Source: Calliopsis andreniformis (Eukaryota; Arthropoda; Insecta; Hymenoptera; Andrenidae). Taken from it: a stretch of DNA of 64,000 nucleotides. Every line of letters begins with the position of its first letter. The stretch's first letter is position 1. Location: positions 17,564,001 through 17,628,000 of the forward strand of contig NW_027480422.1 of the NCBI RefSeq assembly GCF_051401765.1. Reading direction: 5' to 3'. Both the position numbers and the translations under genes were made by a program. Positions 39,267 through 52,690 of the stretch are shown here, piece by piece. The notes beneath the pieces were generated by a model. That model was not told the origin of the DNA and searched no databases. It worked only from the letters and a program-made list of their open reading frames with translations.

Positions 39267-42200
39267 TGTGAAGGTAATGGTCATTTCTGCGTTCCGGGCA
39301 ACCTAGGCTTCACTCCAGGGCGTTGCTCCACCAGATCGAATAGTTAGGACCTAAGAAGTCAACGCGAGAAGCATAAAATACAATAAAAATACAACAGTTT
39401 TTCCATCGTATAGCATGAATAATAGCAACCAGAGTGAAAGTAGTGGTCATTTCTACGTTCCGGGCGACCTAGGCTTCACTCTAGGGCGTTGCTCCACCAT
39501 ATCGAATAACTAGGGCCTTAGAAGTCAGCGCCCGAAACATAAAATACAATAAAAATACAACAGTTTTTCCATCGTATAACGGGAATAACTGCAACAATTG
39601 TGAACGTGATGATCATTTCCACGTTCTGGGCAACCTAGGATTCACTCTAGGGCGTTGGTCCACCAGATCGAATAGCTATGGACATAGAAGTCAACGCCAG
39701 AAGCATAAAATAAAGTAAAAATACAACAGCTTTTCCATCGTATAAAAGGAATAATTGCAACCAGTGTGTAAGTAATGGTCATTTCAATGTTCAGGGCAAC
39801 CTAGGCTTAACTGTAGGGCGTTGCTCCACCAGATCGAATAGCTAGGGACTTCGAAGTCAACGCCAGAAGCATAAAATACAATAAAAATACAACAGTTTTT
39901 CCATCGAATAAAAGGAATAATTGCAACCAGTGTGAAAGTAATGGCCATTTCTGAGTTCCGGGCAACCTAGGCTTCACTCTAGGGCGTTGCCCCACCACAT
40001 CGATTAGCTACGGCCATAGAAGTCTCCGCCTTAAGCTTAAAATACAATAAAAATATAACAGTTTTTTCATCGTATAACAGGAATAATTGCCACCAGAGTG
40101 AAAGTAATGGTCATATCTACGTTTCGGGCGACCTAGGCTTCACTCTAGGGCGTTGCTCCACCAGATCGAATAGCTAGGGCCTTAGAAGTCTACGACCGAA
40201 ACCCAAAATACAATAAAAGTACAACAGTTTTTCCATCGTATAACGGAATGATAGCACAAATGTGAAGGTGATGGTCATAACCACGTTCCGGGCAACCTAG
40301 GCTTCACTCTGGGACATTGGTCCACCAGATCCAATAGCTAGGGCCTAAGAAGTCAACGACAGAAGCAACAAACACAAAATGAATACAACAGCTTTTCCAT
40401 CGTATAAAACGAATAATTGCAACCAGTGAGAAAGTAATGGCCATTCCTGCGTTCCGGGCAACCTAGGCTTCACTCTAGGGCGTTGCCCCACCACATCGAA
40501 TAGCTACGGCATTAGAAGTCAACGCCAGAAGCATAAAGTACAATATAAATACAACAGCTTTTCCATCGTATATGATGTATATTTTCAAAGAGTGTGAAAG
40601 TAAAGGTCATTTCTACGTTCCGGGCAACCTAGGCTTCACTCTAGGGCGTTGCTCCTCCAGATCGAATAGCTAGGGACTTAGAATTCAACGCCAGAAGAAT
40701 AAAATACAACATAAGTACAACAGTTATTCCATCGCATAAAATGTATAATTGCAAGTAGTGTGAAGGTAACGGTCATTTCTACGTTCCGGGCAACCTAGGC
40801 TTCACTCAAGAGCGTTGCTCCACCAGTTCGAATAGTTAGCGCCTTAGAAGTCAACGCCCGAAGCATAAAATACATTAAAAGTACAAGAGTCTTCCATCGT
40901 ATAAAATGTATAATTGCAAGCAATGTGAAGGTAATGGTCATGTCTACGTTCCGGGCAACCTAGGCTTCACTCTAGAGCGTTGCGCCACCAGATCGAATAG
41001 TTAGGGCCTTAGAAGTCTACGCCCGAAGCATAAAATACAAAATAAATAGAACAGTTTTTCCATTGTATAAATCGAATATTTGCAACCAGTGTGAATGTTA
41101 TGGTCATTTCTACGTTCCGGGCATCCTAGACTTAACTCTGGGGCATTGCTCCTCCAGATCGAATACATAGGGCCTTAGAAGTCAACGCCAGAAGCATAAA
41201 GTACAATCAAAATCCAACAGTTTGTCCATAGTATAGCAGGAATAATTGCAACAAGCGTGAAGGTAATGGTCATTTCTACGTTCCGGGCAACCTAGGTTTG
41301 GCTCTAGGGCGTTGCTCCACCACTTCGAATAGTTAGGGCCTTAGAAGTCAACGCCTGAAGCATAAAATACAATAAAAATACAACATTTTTTTCATCGTAT
41401 ATCAGGAGTAATTGCTACCAGAGTGAAGGTGATGGTCTTTTCTACGTTCCGGGCAACCTAGGCTTCACTCTAGGGCGCTGCTCCACCACATCGAATAGCT
41501 ACGGCCTTAGAAGTCAACGCCAGAAGCATAAAATAAAGTAAAAATACAACAGTTTTTCCATCGTATAATAGGAATAATTGCAACCAGTGTGAAGGTAATG
41601 ATCATTTCTACGTTCCGGGCAACCTAGGCTTCACCCCAGGGCGTTGCTCCACCACATCGAATAGCTACGACCTTTGAAGTCAACGCCAGAAGCATAAAAT
41701 ACGATATAAGTACAACAGCCTTTCCATCGTATAACAGGAATACTTGCTACCAGTGTGAAGGTAATGGACATTTCTACGTTCCGGGCAACCTCTGCTTCAC
41801 TCTAGTGCGTTGCTCCACCAGATCGAATAGTTAGGACCTAAGAAGTCAACGCGAGAAGCATACAATACAAAATAAATACAACAGCTTTTCCATCGTATAA
41901 CAGGAATACTTGCTACCAGTGTGAAGGTAATGGACATTTCTACGTTCCGGGCAACATCTGCTTCACTCTAGTGCGTTGCTCCACCAGATCGAATAGTTAG
42001 GACCTAAGAAGTCAACGCGAGAAGCATACAATACAACATAAATACAACAGCTTTTCCATCGTATAACAGGAATAATTGCAGCCAGTGTGAAAGTAATGCC
42101 CATTTCTACGTTCCGGGAATCCTAGAGTTAACTCTGAGGCATTGCTCCACCAGATCGAAGTGTTAGGGCCTTAGAAGTCAAAGCCAGAAGCATAAAATAC

Positions 42201-43474
42201 AAAATAAATACAACAGCCTTTCCGTCGCATAAAACGAATAGTAGCAACCTGAGTGAAAGTTATGGTCATTTCTACGTTCCGGGCAACCTAGTCTTCACTC
42301 TAGGGCGTTGCTCCACCATATCGAATAGCTACGGCCTTAGAAGTCAACGCCAGAAGCATAAAATACAGTATAAATACAACAGTTTTTCCAGCGTATGAAA
42401 TGAATAATAGCTAACAGTGTGGAAGTAATGGTCATTTCGACGTTCCGGGAAACCCAGTCTTTACTCGTGGGCGTTGCTCCTCCAGGTCGAAAAGCTAGGG
42501 CATTAGAAGTCAACTCCTGCAGCATAAAATACGATAAAAATACAACAGTTTCTCCTTCGTATAGCAGGAATAATTTCAACAAGTGTGAAGAAGATGGTCA
42601 TTTCTACGTTCCGGGCAAGCTAGGCTTCACTCTAGGTCGTTGCTCCACCAGATCGAATAGCTAGGGCCTTAGAAGTCAACGCCCGAAACGTAAAATACAA
42701 TAAAAATACAACAGTTTTTCCTTCGTATAACAGGAATAATTGCAACAAGCGTGAAGGTAATGGTCATTTCTAAGTCCCGGGCAACATAGGCTTCACTCTT
42801 GAACGTTGTCCCACCAGATCGACTAGCTAGGACTTTAGAAGTCCAAGCCAAAAGCAAAAAATACAATAAAAATGCAACAGTTTTTCCATCGTATATCATG
42901 AATAATTGCAACCAGTGTTAAAGTGATGGTCATTTCTACGTTCCGGGCAACATAGGCTTATCTTTAGGGAGTTGCTCCACCAAATCGAATAGATAGGGAC
43001 TTAGAATTCAACGCCAGAAGCATAAAATACAATAAAAATACAACAGTTTTTCCATCGTATAGCATGAATAATTGCAAACAGTGAGGAAGTAATGGTCATT
43101 TCCACGTTCCGGGCAACCTAGGCTTCTCTCTAGGGCGTTCCTCCACCAGATCGAATAGTTAGGGCCTAAGAAGTCAACGCCAGAAGCATAAAATACAATA
43201 TAAATACAACAGTTTTTCCACTGTATAATATGAATAATTGCTAACAGTGTGGAAGTACTGGTCATTTCTATGTTCCGGGTAAACTAGGCTTCACTCTAGA
43301 GCGTTGCTCCACCAGATCGAATATTTAGGGCCTTAGATGTCAACGCCCGAAGCATAAAATACAAAATAAATAGAACAGTTTTTCCATTGTATAAAACGAA
43401 TAATTGCAACCAGTGTGAAAGTTATGGTCATTTCTACGTTCCGGGCAACCTAGGCTTAACTCCAGGGCGTTGCT
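39267..43474 (+). repeat. Diverged satellite between B copies
   Basis: About 25 monomers with many private changes. 39300-39660 matches 48598-48958 (shift 9298, 56 monomers plus 2). 40507-40966 matches 32206-32665. Apart from one recent monomer duplication at 41733-42064, little recent amplification is visible. Confidence 0.75.
41733..42064 (+). repeat. Single-monomer tandem duplication
   Basis: 41733-41898 and 41899-42064 are adjacent 166-bp copies that differ at two bases by eye (AACCTCTG against AACATCTG, AAAATAAAT against AACATAAAT). They share rare variants: ATACTTGCTACCAG, TAGTGCGTTGC, TTAGGACC and ACGCGAGAAGCATAC. Confidence 0.9.
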
Positions 43475-46400
43475 CCACCAGCTCGAATAGTTAGGGCCTT
43501 AGAAAACAACTCAAGACGCATAAAACGCAATAAAAATACAACAGTTTTTTCATCGTATAACAGGAATAATTGCAACAAGCCTGAAGGTAATGGTCATATC
43601 TACGTTCCGGGCAATCTAGGCTTTGCTCTAGGCCGTTGCTCCACCAGATCGAATAGTTAGGGCCTAAGAGGTCTTCGCCAGAAGCATAGAATACAATAGA
43701 AATACAACAGTTTTTCCATCGTATAACAGGGATAATTGCAACCAGTGTGAAAGGTATGGTCATTTCTACGGTCCGGGCAACCTAGGCTTCACTCCAGGGC
43801 GTTGCTGCACCACATCGAATAGCTACGGCCTTAGAAGTCAACGCCAGAAGGTTAAAATACAATATAAATACAACAGATTTTCCATCGTATAATACGAATA
43901 GTTGCAATCAGTATGAAAGTTATGGTCATTTCTACGTTCCGGTCAACCTGTGCTTCACCAGAGGGCGTTGGTCCACCAGATCCAATAGATAGGACCTAAG
44001 AAGTCAACGCCAGAAGCATAAAATACAAAATAGATACAACAGTTTTTCCATCGTATAACAGGAATAATTGCAACCAGTGTGAAAGTGATGGTCATTTCTA
44101 CGTTTCGGGCAACCTAGGCTTCACTCTAGGGCGTTCTTCCACCAGATCGAATAGTTAGGGCCTAAGAAGTCAACGCCAGAAGCATAAACTGCAATATAAA
44201 TGCAACAGTTTTTCCATTGTATAAAATGAATAATTGCAAACAGAGTGGAAGTAATGGTTACTTCTATGTTCGGGGCAACCTAGGCTTCACTCTAGGGCGT
44301 TGCTCCACCACATCGAATAGCTACGGCCTTAGGAGTCAACGCCAGAGGCATTACATACAATATAAGTACAACAGTTTTTCCATCGTATAAAACGAATAAT
44401 TGCAATCAGTATGAAGGTTATGGTCATTTCTACGTTCCGGGCAACCTACGCTTCACTCTAGGGCTTTGCTCCACCACATCGAATAGCTGCGGCCTTAGAA
44501 GACAACGCCGGAAGCATAAAATACAATATAAATAAAACAGTTTTTCAATCGTATAACAGGAATAATTGCAAACAGTGTGAAAGATATGGTCATTTCTACG
44601 TTGCGGGCATCCTAGGCTGCACTCTAGGGCATTGCTCCACCACATCTAACAGCTACGGCCTTGGAAGTCAACGCCATAACTATAAAAAACAATATAAATA
44701 CAACAGTTTTTCCATTGTATAAAATGAATAATTGCAAACAGTGTGGATGTAATGGTCATTTCTACTTTCCGGCCAACCTAGGCTTCACTCTAGGGCGTTG
44801 CTCCACCATATCGAATAGCTACGGCCTTAGAAGTCAACGGCTGGAGCATAAAATATAATATAAATACAACAGTTTTTCCATCGTATAACAGGAATAATTG
44901 GAACCAGTGTGAAATACATGGTCATTTCTACGTTCCGAGCAACCTAGGCTTCACTGTAGGGCGTTGTTCCACCAGATCGAATAGTTAGGGCGTAAGAAGT
45001 CAACGCCAGAAGCATAAAATACAATATAAATGCAACAGCTTTTCCATCGTATATAATGTATATTTGCAAACAGTGTGAAAGTATAGGTCATTTCTACGTT
45101 CCGGGCAACCTAGGCTTAACTGTTTTAGCGTTGCTCCACCACATCGAATAGTTAGGGACTTAGAAGTCAACGCCCGAAGCATGAAATACAAAATAAATAG
45201 AACAGTTTTTCCATTGTATAGAACGAATAATTGCAACCAGTGTGAAAGTTATGGTCATTTCTACGTTCCGGGCAACCTCGGCTTAACTCCAGGGCGTTGC
45301 TCCACCAGATCGAATTGTTGGGGACTTTGAATACAACGCCAGAAGCATAAAATACAATAAAGATGCAACAGTTTTTCCATTGTATAACAGGAATAACTGT
45401 TACCAGTGTGAAAGTACTGGTCATTTCTACGTTCCGGGTAACCTAGGCCTCACTCTAGGGCGTTGCTCCACCAGATCCAATAGCTATGGACTTAGAATTC
45501 AACGCCAGAAGAATAAAATACAACATAAGTACAACAGTTTTACCATCGTATAAAATGAATAATCGCAAACAGTGTGAAGGTAATGGTCATTTCTACGTTC
45601 CGGGCAACCTAGGCTTTACTCTAGAGCATTGCACCACCAGATCGAAAAGTTAGGGCCTAAGAAGACAACGCCAGAAGCATGAAATACTATATGAATACAA
45701 CAGCTTGTCCATCGTATATAATGTATATTTGCAAACAGTGTGAAAGTAAAGGTCATTTCTACGTTCCGGGCAACCTAGGCTTAACTGTAGGGCGTTGCTC
45801 CACCAGATCGAATAGTTAGGGACTTAGAAGTCAACGCCCGACGCATGAAATACAAAATAAATAGAACAGTTTTTCCGTTGTATAGAACGAATAATTGCAA
45901 CCAGTGTGAAAGTTATGGTCATCTCTACGTTCCGGGCAACCTAGGCTTCACTCTAGGACGTTGCTCCACCAGATCGAATAGTTAGGGCCTAAGAAGACAA
46001 CGCCAGAAGCATAAAATACTATATAAATACAACAGCTTGTCCATCGTATATAATGTATATTTGCAAACAGTGTGAAAGTAAAGGTCATTTCTACGTTCCG
46101 GGCAACCTAGGCTTCACTGTAGGGCGTTGTTCGACCAGATCGAATAGTTAGGGCGTAAGAAGTCAACGCCAGAAGCATAAAATACAATATAAATGCAACA
46201 GCTTTTCCATCGTATATAATGTATATTTGCAAACAGTGTGAAAGTATAGGTCATTTCTACGTTCCGAGCAACCTAGGCTTCACTGTAGGGCGTTGTTCCA
46301 CCAGATCGAATAGTTAGGGCGTAAGAAGTCAACGCCAGAAGCATAAAATACAATATAAATGCAACAGCTTTTCCATCGTATATAATGTATATTTGCAAAC

Positions 46401-49400
46401 AGTGTGAAAGTATAGGTCATTTCTACGTTCCGGGCATCCTAGGCTTAACTGTTTTAGCGTTGCTCCACCACATCGAATAGTTAGGGACTTAGAAGTCAAC
46501 GCCCGAAGCATGAAATACAAAATAAATAGAACAGTTTTTCCATTGTATAGAACGAATAATTGCAACCAGTGTGAAAGTTATGGTCATTTCTACGTTCCGG
46601 GCATCCTCGGCCTAACTCCAGGGCGTTGCTCCACCAGATCGAATTGTTAGGGACTTTGAATACAACGCCAGAAGCATAAAATACAATAAAAATGCAACAG
46701 TTTTTCCATTTTATAACAGGGATAACTGCAACCAGTGTGAAAGCACTGGTCATTTCTACGTTCCGGGTAACTTAGGCTTCAGTCTAGGACGTTGCTCCAC
46801 CAGATCGAATAGTTAGGGCCTAAGAAGACAACGCCAGAAGCATAAAATACTATATAAATACAACAGCTGGTCCATCGTATATAATGTATATTTGCAAACA
46901 GTGTGAAAGTAAAGGTCATTTCTACGTTCCGGGCAACCTAGGCTTCACTGTAGGGCGTTGTTCCACCAGATCGAATAGTTAGGGCGTAAGAAGTCAACGC
47001 CAGAAGCATAAAATACAATATAAATGCAACAGCTTTTCCATCGTATATAATGTATATTTGCAAACAGTGTGAAAGTATAGGTCATTTCTACGTTCCGGGC
47101 AACCTAGGCTTAACTGTTTTAGCCTTGCTCCACCACATCGAATAGTTAGGGACTTAGAAGTCAACGCCCGAAGCATGAAATACAAAATAAATAGAACAGT
47201 TTTTCCATTGTATAGAACGAATAATTGCAACCAGTGTGAAAGTTATGGTCATTTCTACGTTCCGGGCAACCTCGGCTTAACTCCAGGGCGTAGCTCCACC
47301 AGATCGAATTGTTAGGGACTTTGAATACAACGCCAGAAGCATAAAATACAATAAAGATGCAACAGTTTTTCCATTGTATAACAGGAATAACTGTTACCAG
47401 TGTGAAAGTACTGGTCATTTCTACGTTCCGGGTAACCTAGGCTTCACTCTAGGGCGTTTCTCCACCACATCGAATAGCTACGGCCTTAGGAGTCAACGCC
47501 AGAAGCATAAAATACAATATAAATACAATAAGTTTTTCCGTTGTATAAAATGAATAATTGCAAATAGTGTGAAGGTAATGGTCATTTCTACGTTCCGGGC
47601 AACCTACGCTTTACTCTAGAGCATTGCACCACCAGATCGAATAGCTAGGGCCTAAGAAGACAACGCCAGAAGCATGAAATACTATATGAATACAACAGCT
47701 TGTCCATCGTATATAATGTATATTTGCAAACAGTGTGAAAGTAAAGCTCATTTCTACGTTCCGGGCAACCTAGGCTTCACTGTAGGGCGTCGTTCTACCA
47801 GATCGAGTAGTTAGGGCGTAAGAAGTCAACGCCAGAAGCATAAAATACAATATAAATGCAACAGCTTTTCAATCGTATATAATGTGTATTTGCAAACAGT
47901 GTGAAAGTATAGGTCATTTCTACGTTCCGGGCAACCTAGGCTTAGCTGTAGGGCGTTGCTCCACCAGATCGAATAGTTAGGGACTTAGAAGTCAACGCCC
48001 GACGCATGAAATACAAAATAAATAGAAGAGCTTTTCCGTTGTATAGAACGAATAATTGCAACCAGTGCGAAAGTTATGGCCATTTCTACGCTCAGGGCAC
48101 TCTAGGCTTCACTCTAGGGCGTTGGTCCTCCAGGTCCAATAGTTAGGGGATAAGAAGTCAACGCTAGAAGCATAAAGTACTATAAAAATCCAACAGCTTG
48201 TAGATCGTATAACAGGAATAATTGCAACCAGTGTGAAAGTAATGGTCATTTCTACGATCCGGGCAACCTAGGCTTCGATCCAGGGCGTTGCTCCACAACA
48301 TCAAAAAGTTTTGGCCTTAGGAGTCAACGCCAGAAGCATAAAATACAATATAAATACAATAAGTTTTTCCGTTGTATAAAATGAATAATTGCAAATAGTG
48401 TGAAAGTAATGGTCATTTGAACGCTCTGGGCAACCTAGGTTTCACCCTAGGGCGTTTCTCCACCAGATCCAATAGTTAGGACCAAAGAAGTCAGCGCCAG
48501 AAGCATAAAATACAAAATAGATACAACAGCTTTTCCATCGTATATAATGTATATATGCAAACAGTGGGAAGGTAATGGTCATTTCTACGTTCCGGGCAAC
48601 CTAGGCTTCACTCCAGGGCGTTGCTCCACCAGATCGAATAGTTAGGGCCTAAGAAGTCAACGCGAGAAGCATAAAATGCAATAAAAATACAACAGTTTTT
48701 CCATCGTATAGCATGAATAATTGCAACCAGAGTGAAAGTAGTGGCCATTTCTACGTTTCGGGCGACCTAGGCTTCACTCTAGGGCGTTGCTCCACCATAT
48801 CGAATAGCTAGGGCCTTAGAAGTCAACGCCCGAAACATAAAATACAATAAAAATACAACAGTTTCTCCATCGTATAACGGGAATAATTGCAACAAATGTG
48901 AACGTGATGATCATTTCCACGTTCTGGGCAACCTAGGATTCACTCTAGGGCGTTGGTCCACCAGATCCAATAGTTAGGGCCTAAGAAGTCAACGACAGAA
49001 GCATAAAATACAATAAAGATACAACAGCTTTTCCATCGTATAACAGGAATAATTGCAGCCAGAGTGAAGGTGATGGTCATTTCTACGTTCCGGGCAACCT
49101 AGGCTTCACCCTAGGTCGTTGCTCCAACAGGTCGAATAGCTACGGCCTTAGAAGTCAACGGCTGAAGCATAAAATATAATATAAATACAACAGTGTATCC
49201 ACCGTATAACAGGAATAATTGCAACGAGTGTGAAAGTAATGGTCATTTCTACGTTCCGCGCAACCTTGGCTTAACTCCAGGGCGTTGCTCCACCAGATCC
49301 AATAGTTAGGGACTTTGAATACAACGCCAGAAGCATAAAATACGATAAAAATGCAACAGTTTTTCCATTGTATAACAGGAATAACTGCAACCAGTGTGAA

Positions 49401-49560
49401 AGTACTGGTCATTTCTACGTTCCGCGTAACCTAGGCTTCACTCTAGGGCGTTGCTCCACCAGATTGCATAGCTATAGACTTAGAATTCAACGCCAGAAGA
49501 ATAAAATACACCATAAGTACAACAGTTTTACCATCGTATAAAATGAATAAACGCAAACAG
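43475..49560 (+). repeat. Large block B, copy 2 (about 6.1 kb)
   Basis: Second copy of 32850-39266. Relative to B1 it lacks four monomers at 34.30-34.97 kb, carries two extra at about 46.25-46.59 kb, carries five extra at about 48.13-48.96 kb and lacks five at about 38.09-38.92 kb. Base substitutions between the colinear pieces are few; the stretches around 33.8-34.2 and 44.4-44.9 kb are almost identical. Confidence 0.85.
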
Positions 49561-50040
49561 TGTGAAAGGCATGGCCATTTCTACGTTCCGGGCGTCCTAG
49601 GCTTCGGTCTAGGGCGTTGCTCCACCACATCGAATAGCTACGGCCTTAGGAGTCAACGCCAGAGGCATAAAATACAAAATAAATACAACAGTTTTTCCAT
49701 CGTATAACAAGAATGATAGCAACCAGTGTGAAAGTGATGGTCATTTCTACGTTCCGCGCAACCTAGGCTTCACGCCAGGGCGTTGCTCCACCAGATCGAA
49801 TAGTTAGGGCCTAAGAAGTCAACGCCAGAAGCACAAAATACACTAAAAATACAACAGTTTTTCCATCGTATAGCATGTATAATTGCAACCAGAGTGAAAG
49901 TAATGTTCATTTCTAGGTTTCGGGCGACCTAGGCTTCACTCTAGGGCGTTGATCCAACATATCGAATAGCTAGGGCCTTAGAAGTCAACGCCCGAAACGT
50001 AAAATACAATAAAAATACAACAGTTTTACCATCGTATAAC
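49561..50040 (+). repeat. Displaced B-type monomers and link to block C
   Basis: About three monomers. The first stretch (about 49561-49750) matches 38100-38290, a piece missing from its expected place in B2. It shares GGCATGGCC/GACATGGCC, CTTAGGAGTCAACGCC and AGTGATAGC/GAATGATAGC variants. Confidence 0.7.
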
Positions 50041-52690
50041 AGGAATAATTGCAAACAGTGTGAAAAATATGGCCATTTCTACGTTGCGGGCATCCTAGGC
50101 TTCGCTCTAGGGCATTGCTCCAACACATCGAATAGCTACGGCCTTAGAAGTCAACGCCATAGCTATAAAAAACAATATAGACACAACAGTTTTTCCATTG
50201 TATAAAATGAATAATTGCAAACAGTGTAGATGTAATGGTCATTTCTACTTTCCGGGCAACCTAGGCTTCATTCTAGGGCGTTTCTCCACCACGCCGAATA
50301 GCTACGCCCTTAGAAGTCAACGCCTGAAGCATAAAATATAATATAAGTACAACAGTTTTTCCATCGTATAACAGGAATAATTGCAACCAGTGTGAAAGAC
50401 ATGGTCATTTCAACGTTCCGGGCAACCTAGGCTTCACTCTAGGGCGTTGCTCCACCACATCGAATAGCTACGGCCTTAGGAGTCAACGCCAGAGGCATAA
50501 AATACAAAATAAATACAACAGTTTTTCCATCGTATAACAAGAATAATTGCAACCAGTGTGAAAGTGATGGTCATTTCTACATTCCGGGCAGCCTAGGGTA
50601 CACTCTAGGGCGTTGCTCAACCACATCGAATAGTTAGGGCCTTAGAAGTCAATGCCAGAAGCATAAAATACAACATAAATAAAACAGTGTTTCCACTGTA
50701 TAATATGAATAATTGCAATCAGTGTGGAAGTAATGGTCATTTCTACGTTCCGGGCAACCTAGGCTTCACACTAGGGCGTTGGTCCACCAGATCCAATAGT
50801 TAGGGCCTAAGAAGTCAACGCCTGGAGCACCAAATTCAAAATAAATACAACAGATTTTCCATCGTATAAAACGAATAATTGCAACCAGTGTGCAAGTAAT
50901 GGTCATTTCTACTATGCGGGCAACCTAGGCATCACCCTAGGGCGTTGTTCCACCAGAGCGAATGGTTAGGGCCTAAGAAGTCAACGCCTGAAGCATAAAA
51001 TACAATATAAATACAACAGTTTTTCCATCGTATAAAACGAATAATTGAAACCAGTGTGAAAGTTATGGTCATTTCTACGTTCCGCGCAACCTAGGCTTCA
51101 CCCTAGGGCGTTGCTCCACCTGATCGAATAGTTAGGGCCTAAGAAGTCAACGCCAGAAGCATAAAATACAAAATAAATACAATAGTTTTTCCATCGTTTA
51201 AAACGAATAATTGCTCGAGTGTGAAAGGTATGGTCATTTGTACGTTCCGGGCAACCTAGGCTTCACACTAGGGCGTTGCTCCACCAGATCGAATAGTTAG
51301 GGCCTTACAAGTCAGCGACCGAAGCATAAAATACAGTAAAGATGCAACAGTTTTTCCGTCGTAAAACATGAATAATTGCAAGCAGTGTGAAGGTAATGGT
51401 CTTTTCTACGTGCCGGGAAAACTAAGCTTCACTCTAGGGCGGTGCTCTACCAGATCAAATAGGTAGGGCCAAATTAGTCAACGCCAGAATCATAAAATAC
51501 AATATAAATACTACAGCTATTCCATCGTGAATAATGTATATTTGCAATCAGTGTGAAAGTAATGGTCATTTCTACGTTCCGGGCAACCTAGTTTTCACTC
51601 TAGGGCGTTGCTCCACGAGATCGAATAGCTAGGGACTTAGAAGTCAACGCCATAACTATAAAAAGCAATACAAATGCAACAGTTTTTCCATTGTATAAAA
51701 TGATTAATTGCAAACAGTGTGGAAGTAATGGTCATTTCTACGTTCCGGACAACCTAGACTTCACCATAGGGCGTTGCTCCACCAGGTCGAATAGTTAGGG
51801 CCTAAGAAGGCAATGCCAGAAGCATAAAATACGATATATGTACAACAGTTTTTCCATCGCATAAAATGAGTAATTGCAACCAGTGTGAAAGTGAATGTCA
51901 TTTCTGCATTCCGGGCAACCTAGGCTTCACTCTAGGGCGTTGCTCTTCCAGATAGAATAGCTAGGGCACAGGAAGTCAATCCAGAAGCATAAAATACAAT
52001 ATAAATACAACAGTTTTTCCCTTGTATAACAGGAATAATTGCTACCAGTGTGAAAGGTATGGTCATTTCTACGTTCCGCGCAACCTAAGCTTCACTCTAG
52101 GGCGTTGCTCCACCTCATCGAATAGCTCCGGCCTTAGAAGTCAACGCCAGAAGCATAAGATACAATATAAATACAACAGTTTTTGAATCGTATAACAGGA
52201 ATAATTGCAAACAGTGTGAAAGACATGGTCATTTCTACGTTCCGGGCAACCTAGGCTTTACTCTAGGGCGTTGCTCCACCACTTCGAATAGCTACGGCCT
52301 TAGGAGTCAACGCCAGCGGCATAAAATACAAAATAAAAACAACAGTTTTTCAATCGTATAACAAGAATAATTGCAACCAGTGTGAAAGTGATGGTCATTT
52401 CTACATTCCGGGCAACCTAGGCTACACTCTAGGGCGTTGCTCCACCAGATCGAATGGTTAGGGCCTAAGAAGTCAACGCCAGAAGCATAAAATACAATAT
52501 AAATACAGCAGTTTTTCCCTTGTATAACAGAAATAATTGCTACCAGTGTGAAAGCTATGGTCATTTCTACGTTCCGAGCAACCTAGGTTTCGCTCTATGG
52601 CGTAACTCCACCACATCGAATAGTTAGGGCCTTAGAAGTCAATGCCAGAAGCATAAATACATTATAAATACAACAGTTTTTCCATCGTAT
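50041..52690 (+). repeat. Block C, copy 1
   Basis: About 16 monomers. It matches C2 at shifts of 4478, 4644 and about 4809 in turn, each step being one monomer gained in C2. Markers are GAAAAATATGGCC, CGCCATAGCTATAAAAAAC, CCACGCCGAATAGCTACGCC, AACAGTGTTTCCACTG, CCTGGAGCACCAAATTC, TTGCTCGAGTG and GGAAGTCAATCCAGAAGC. Confidence 0.82.
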
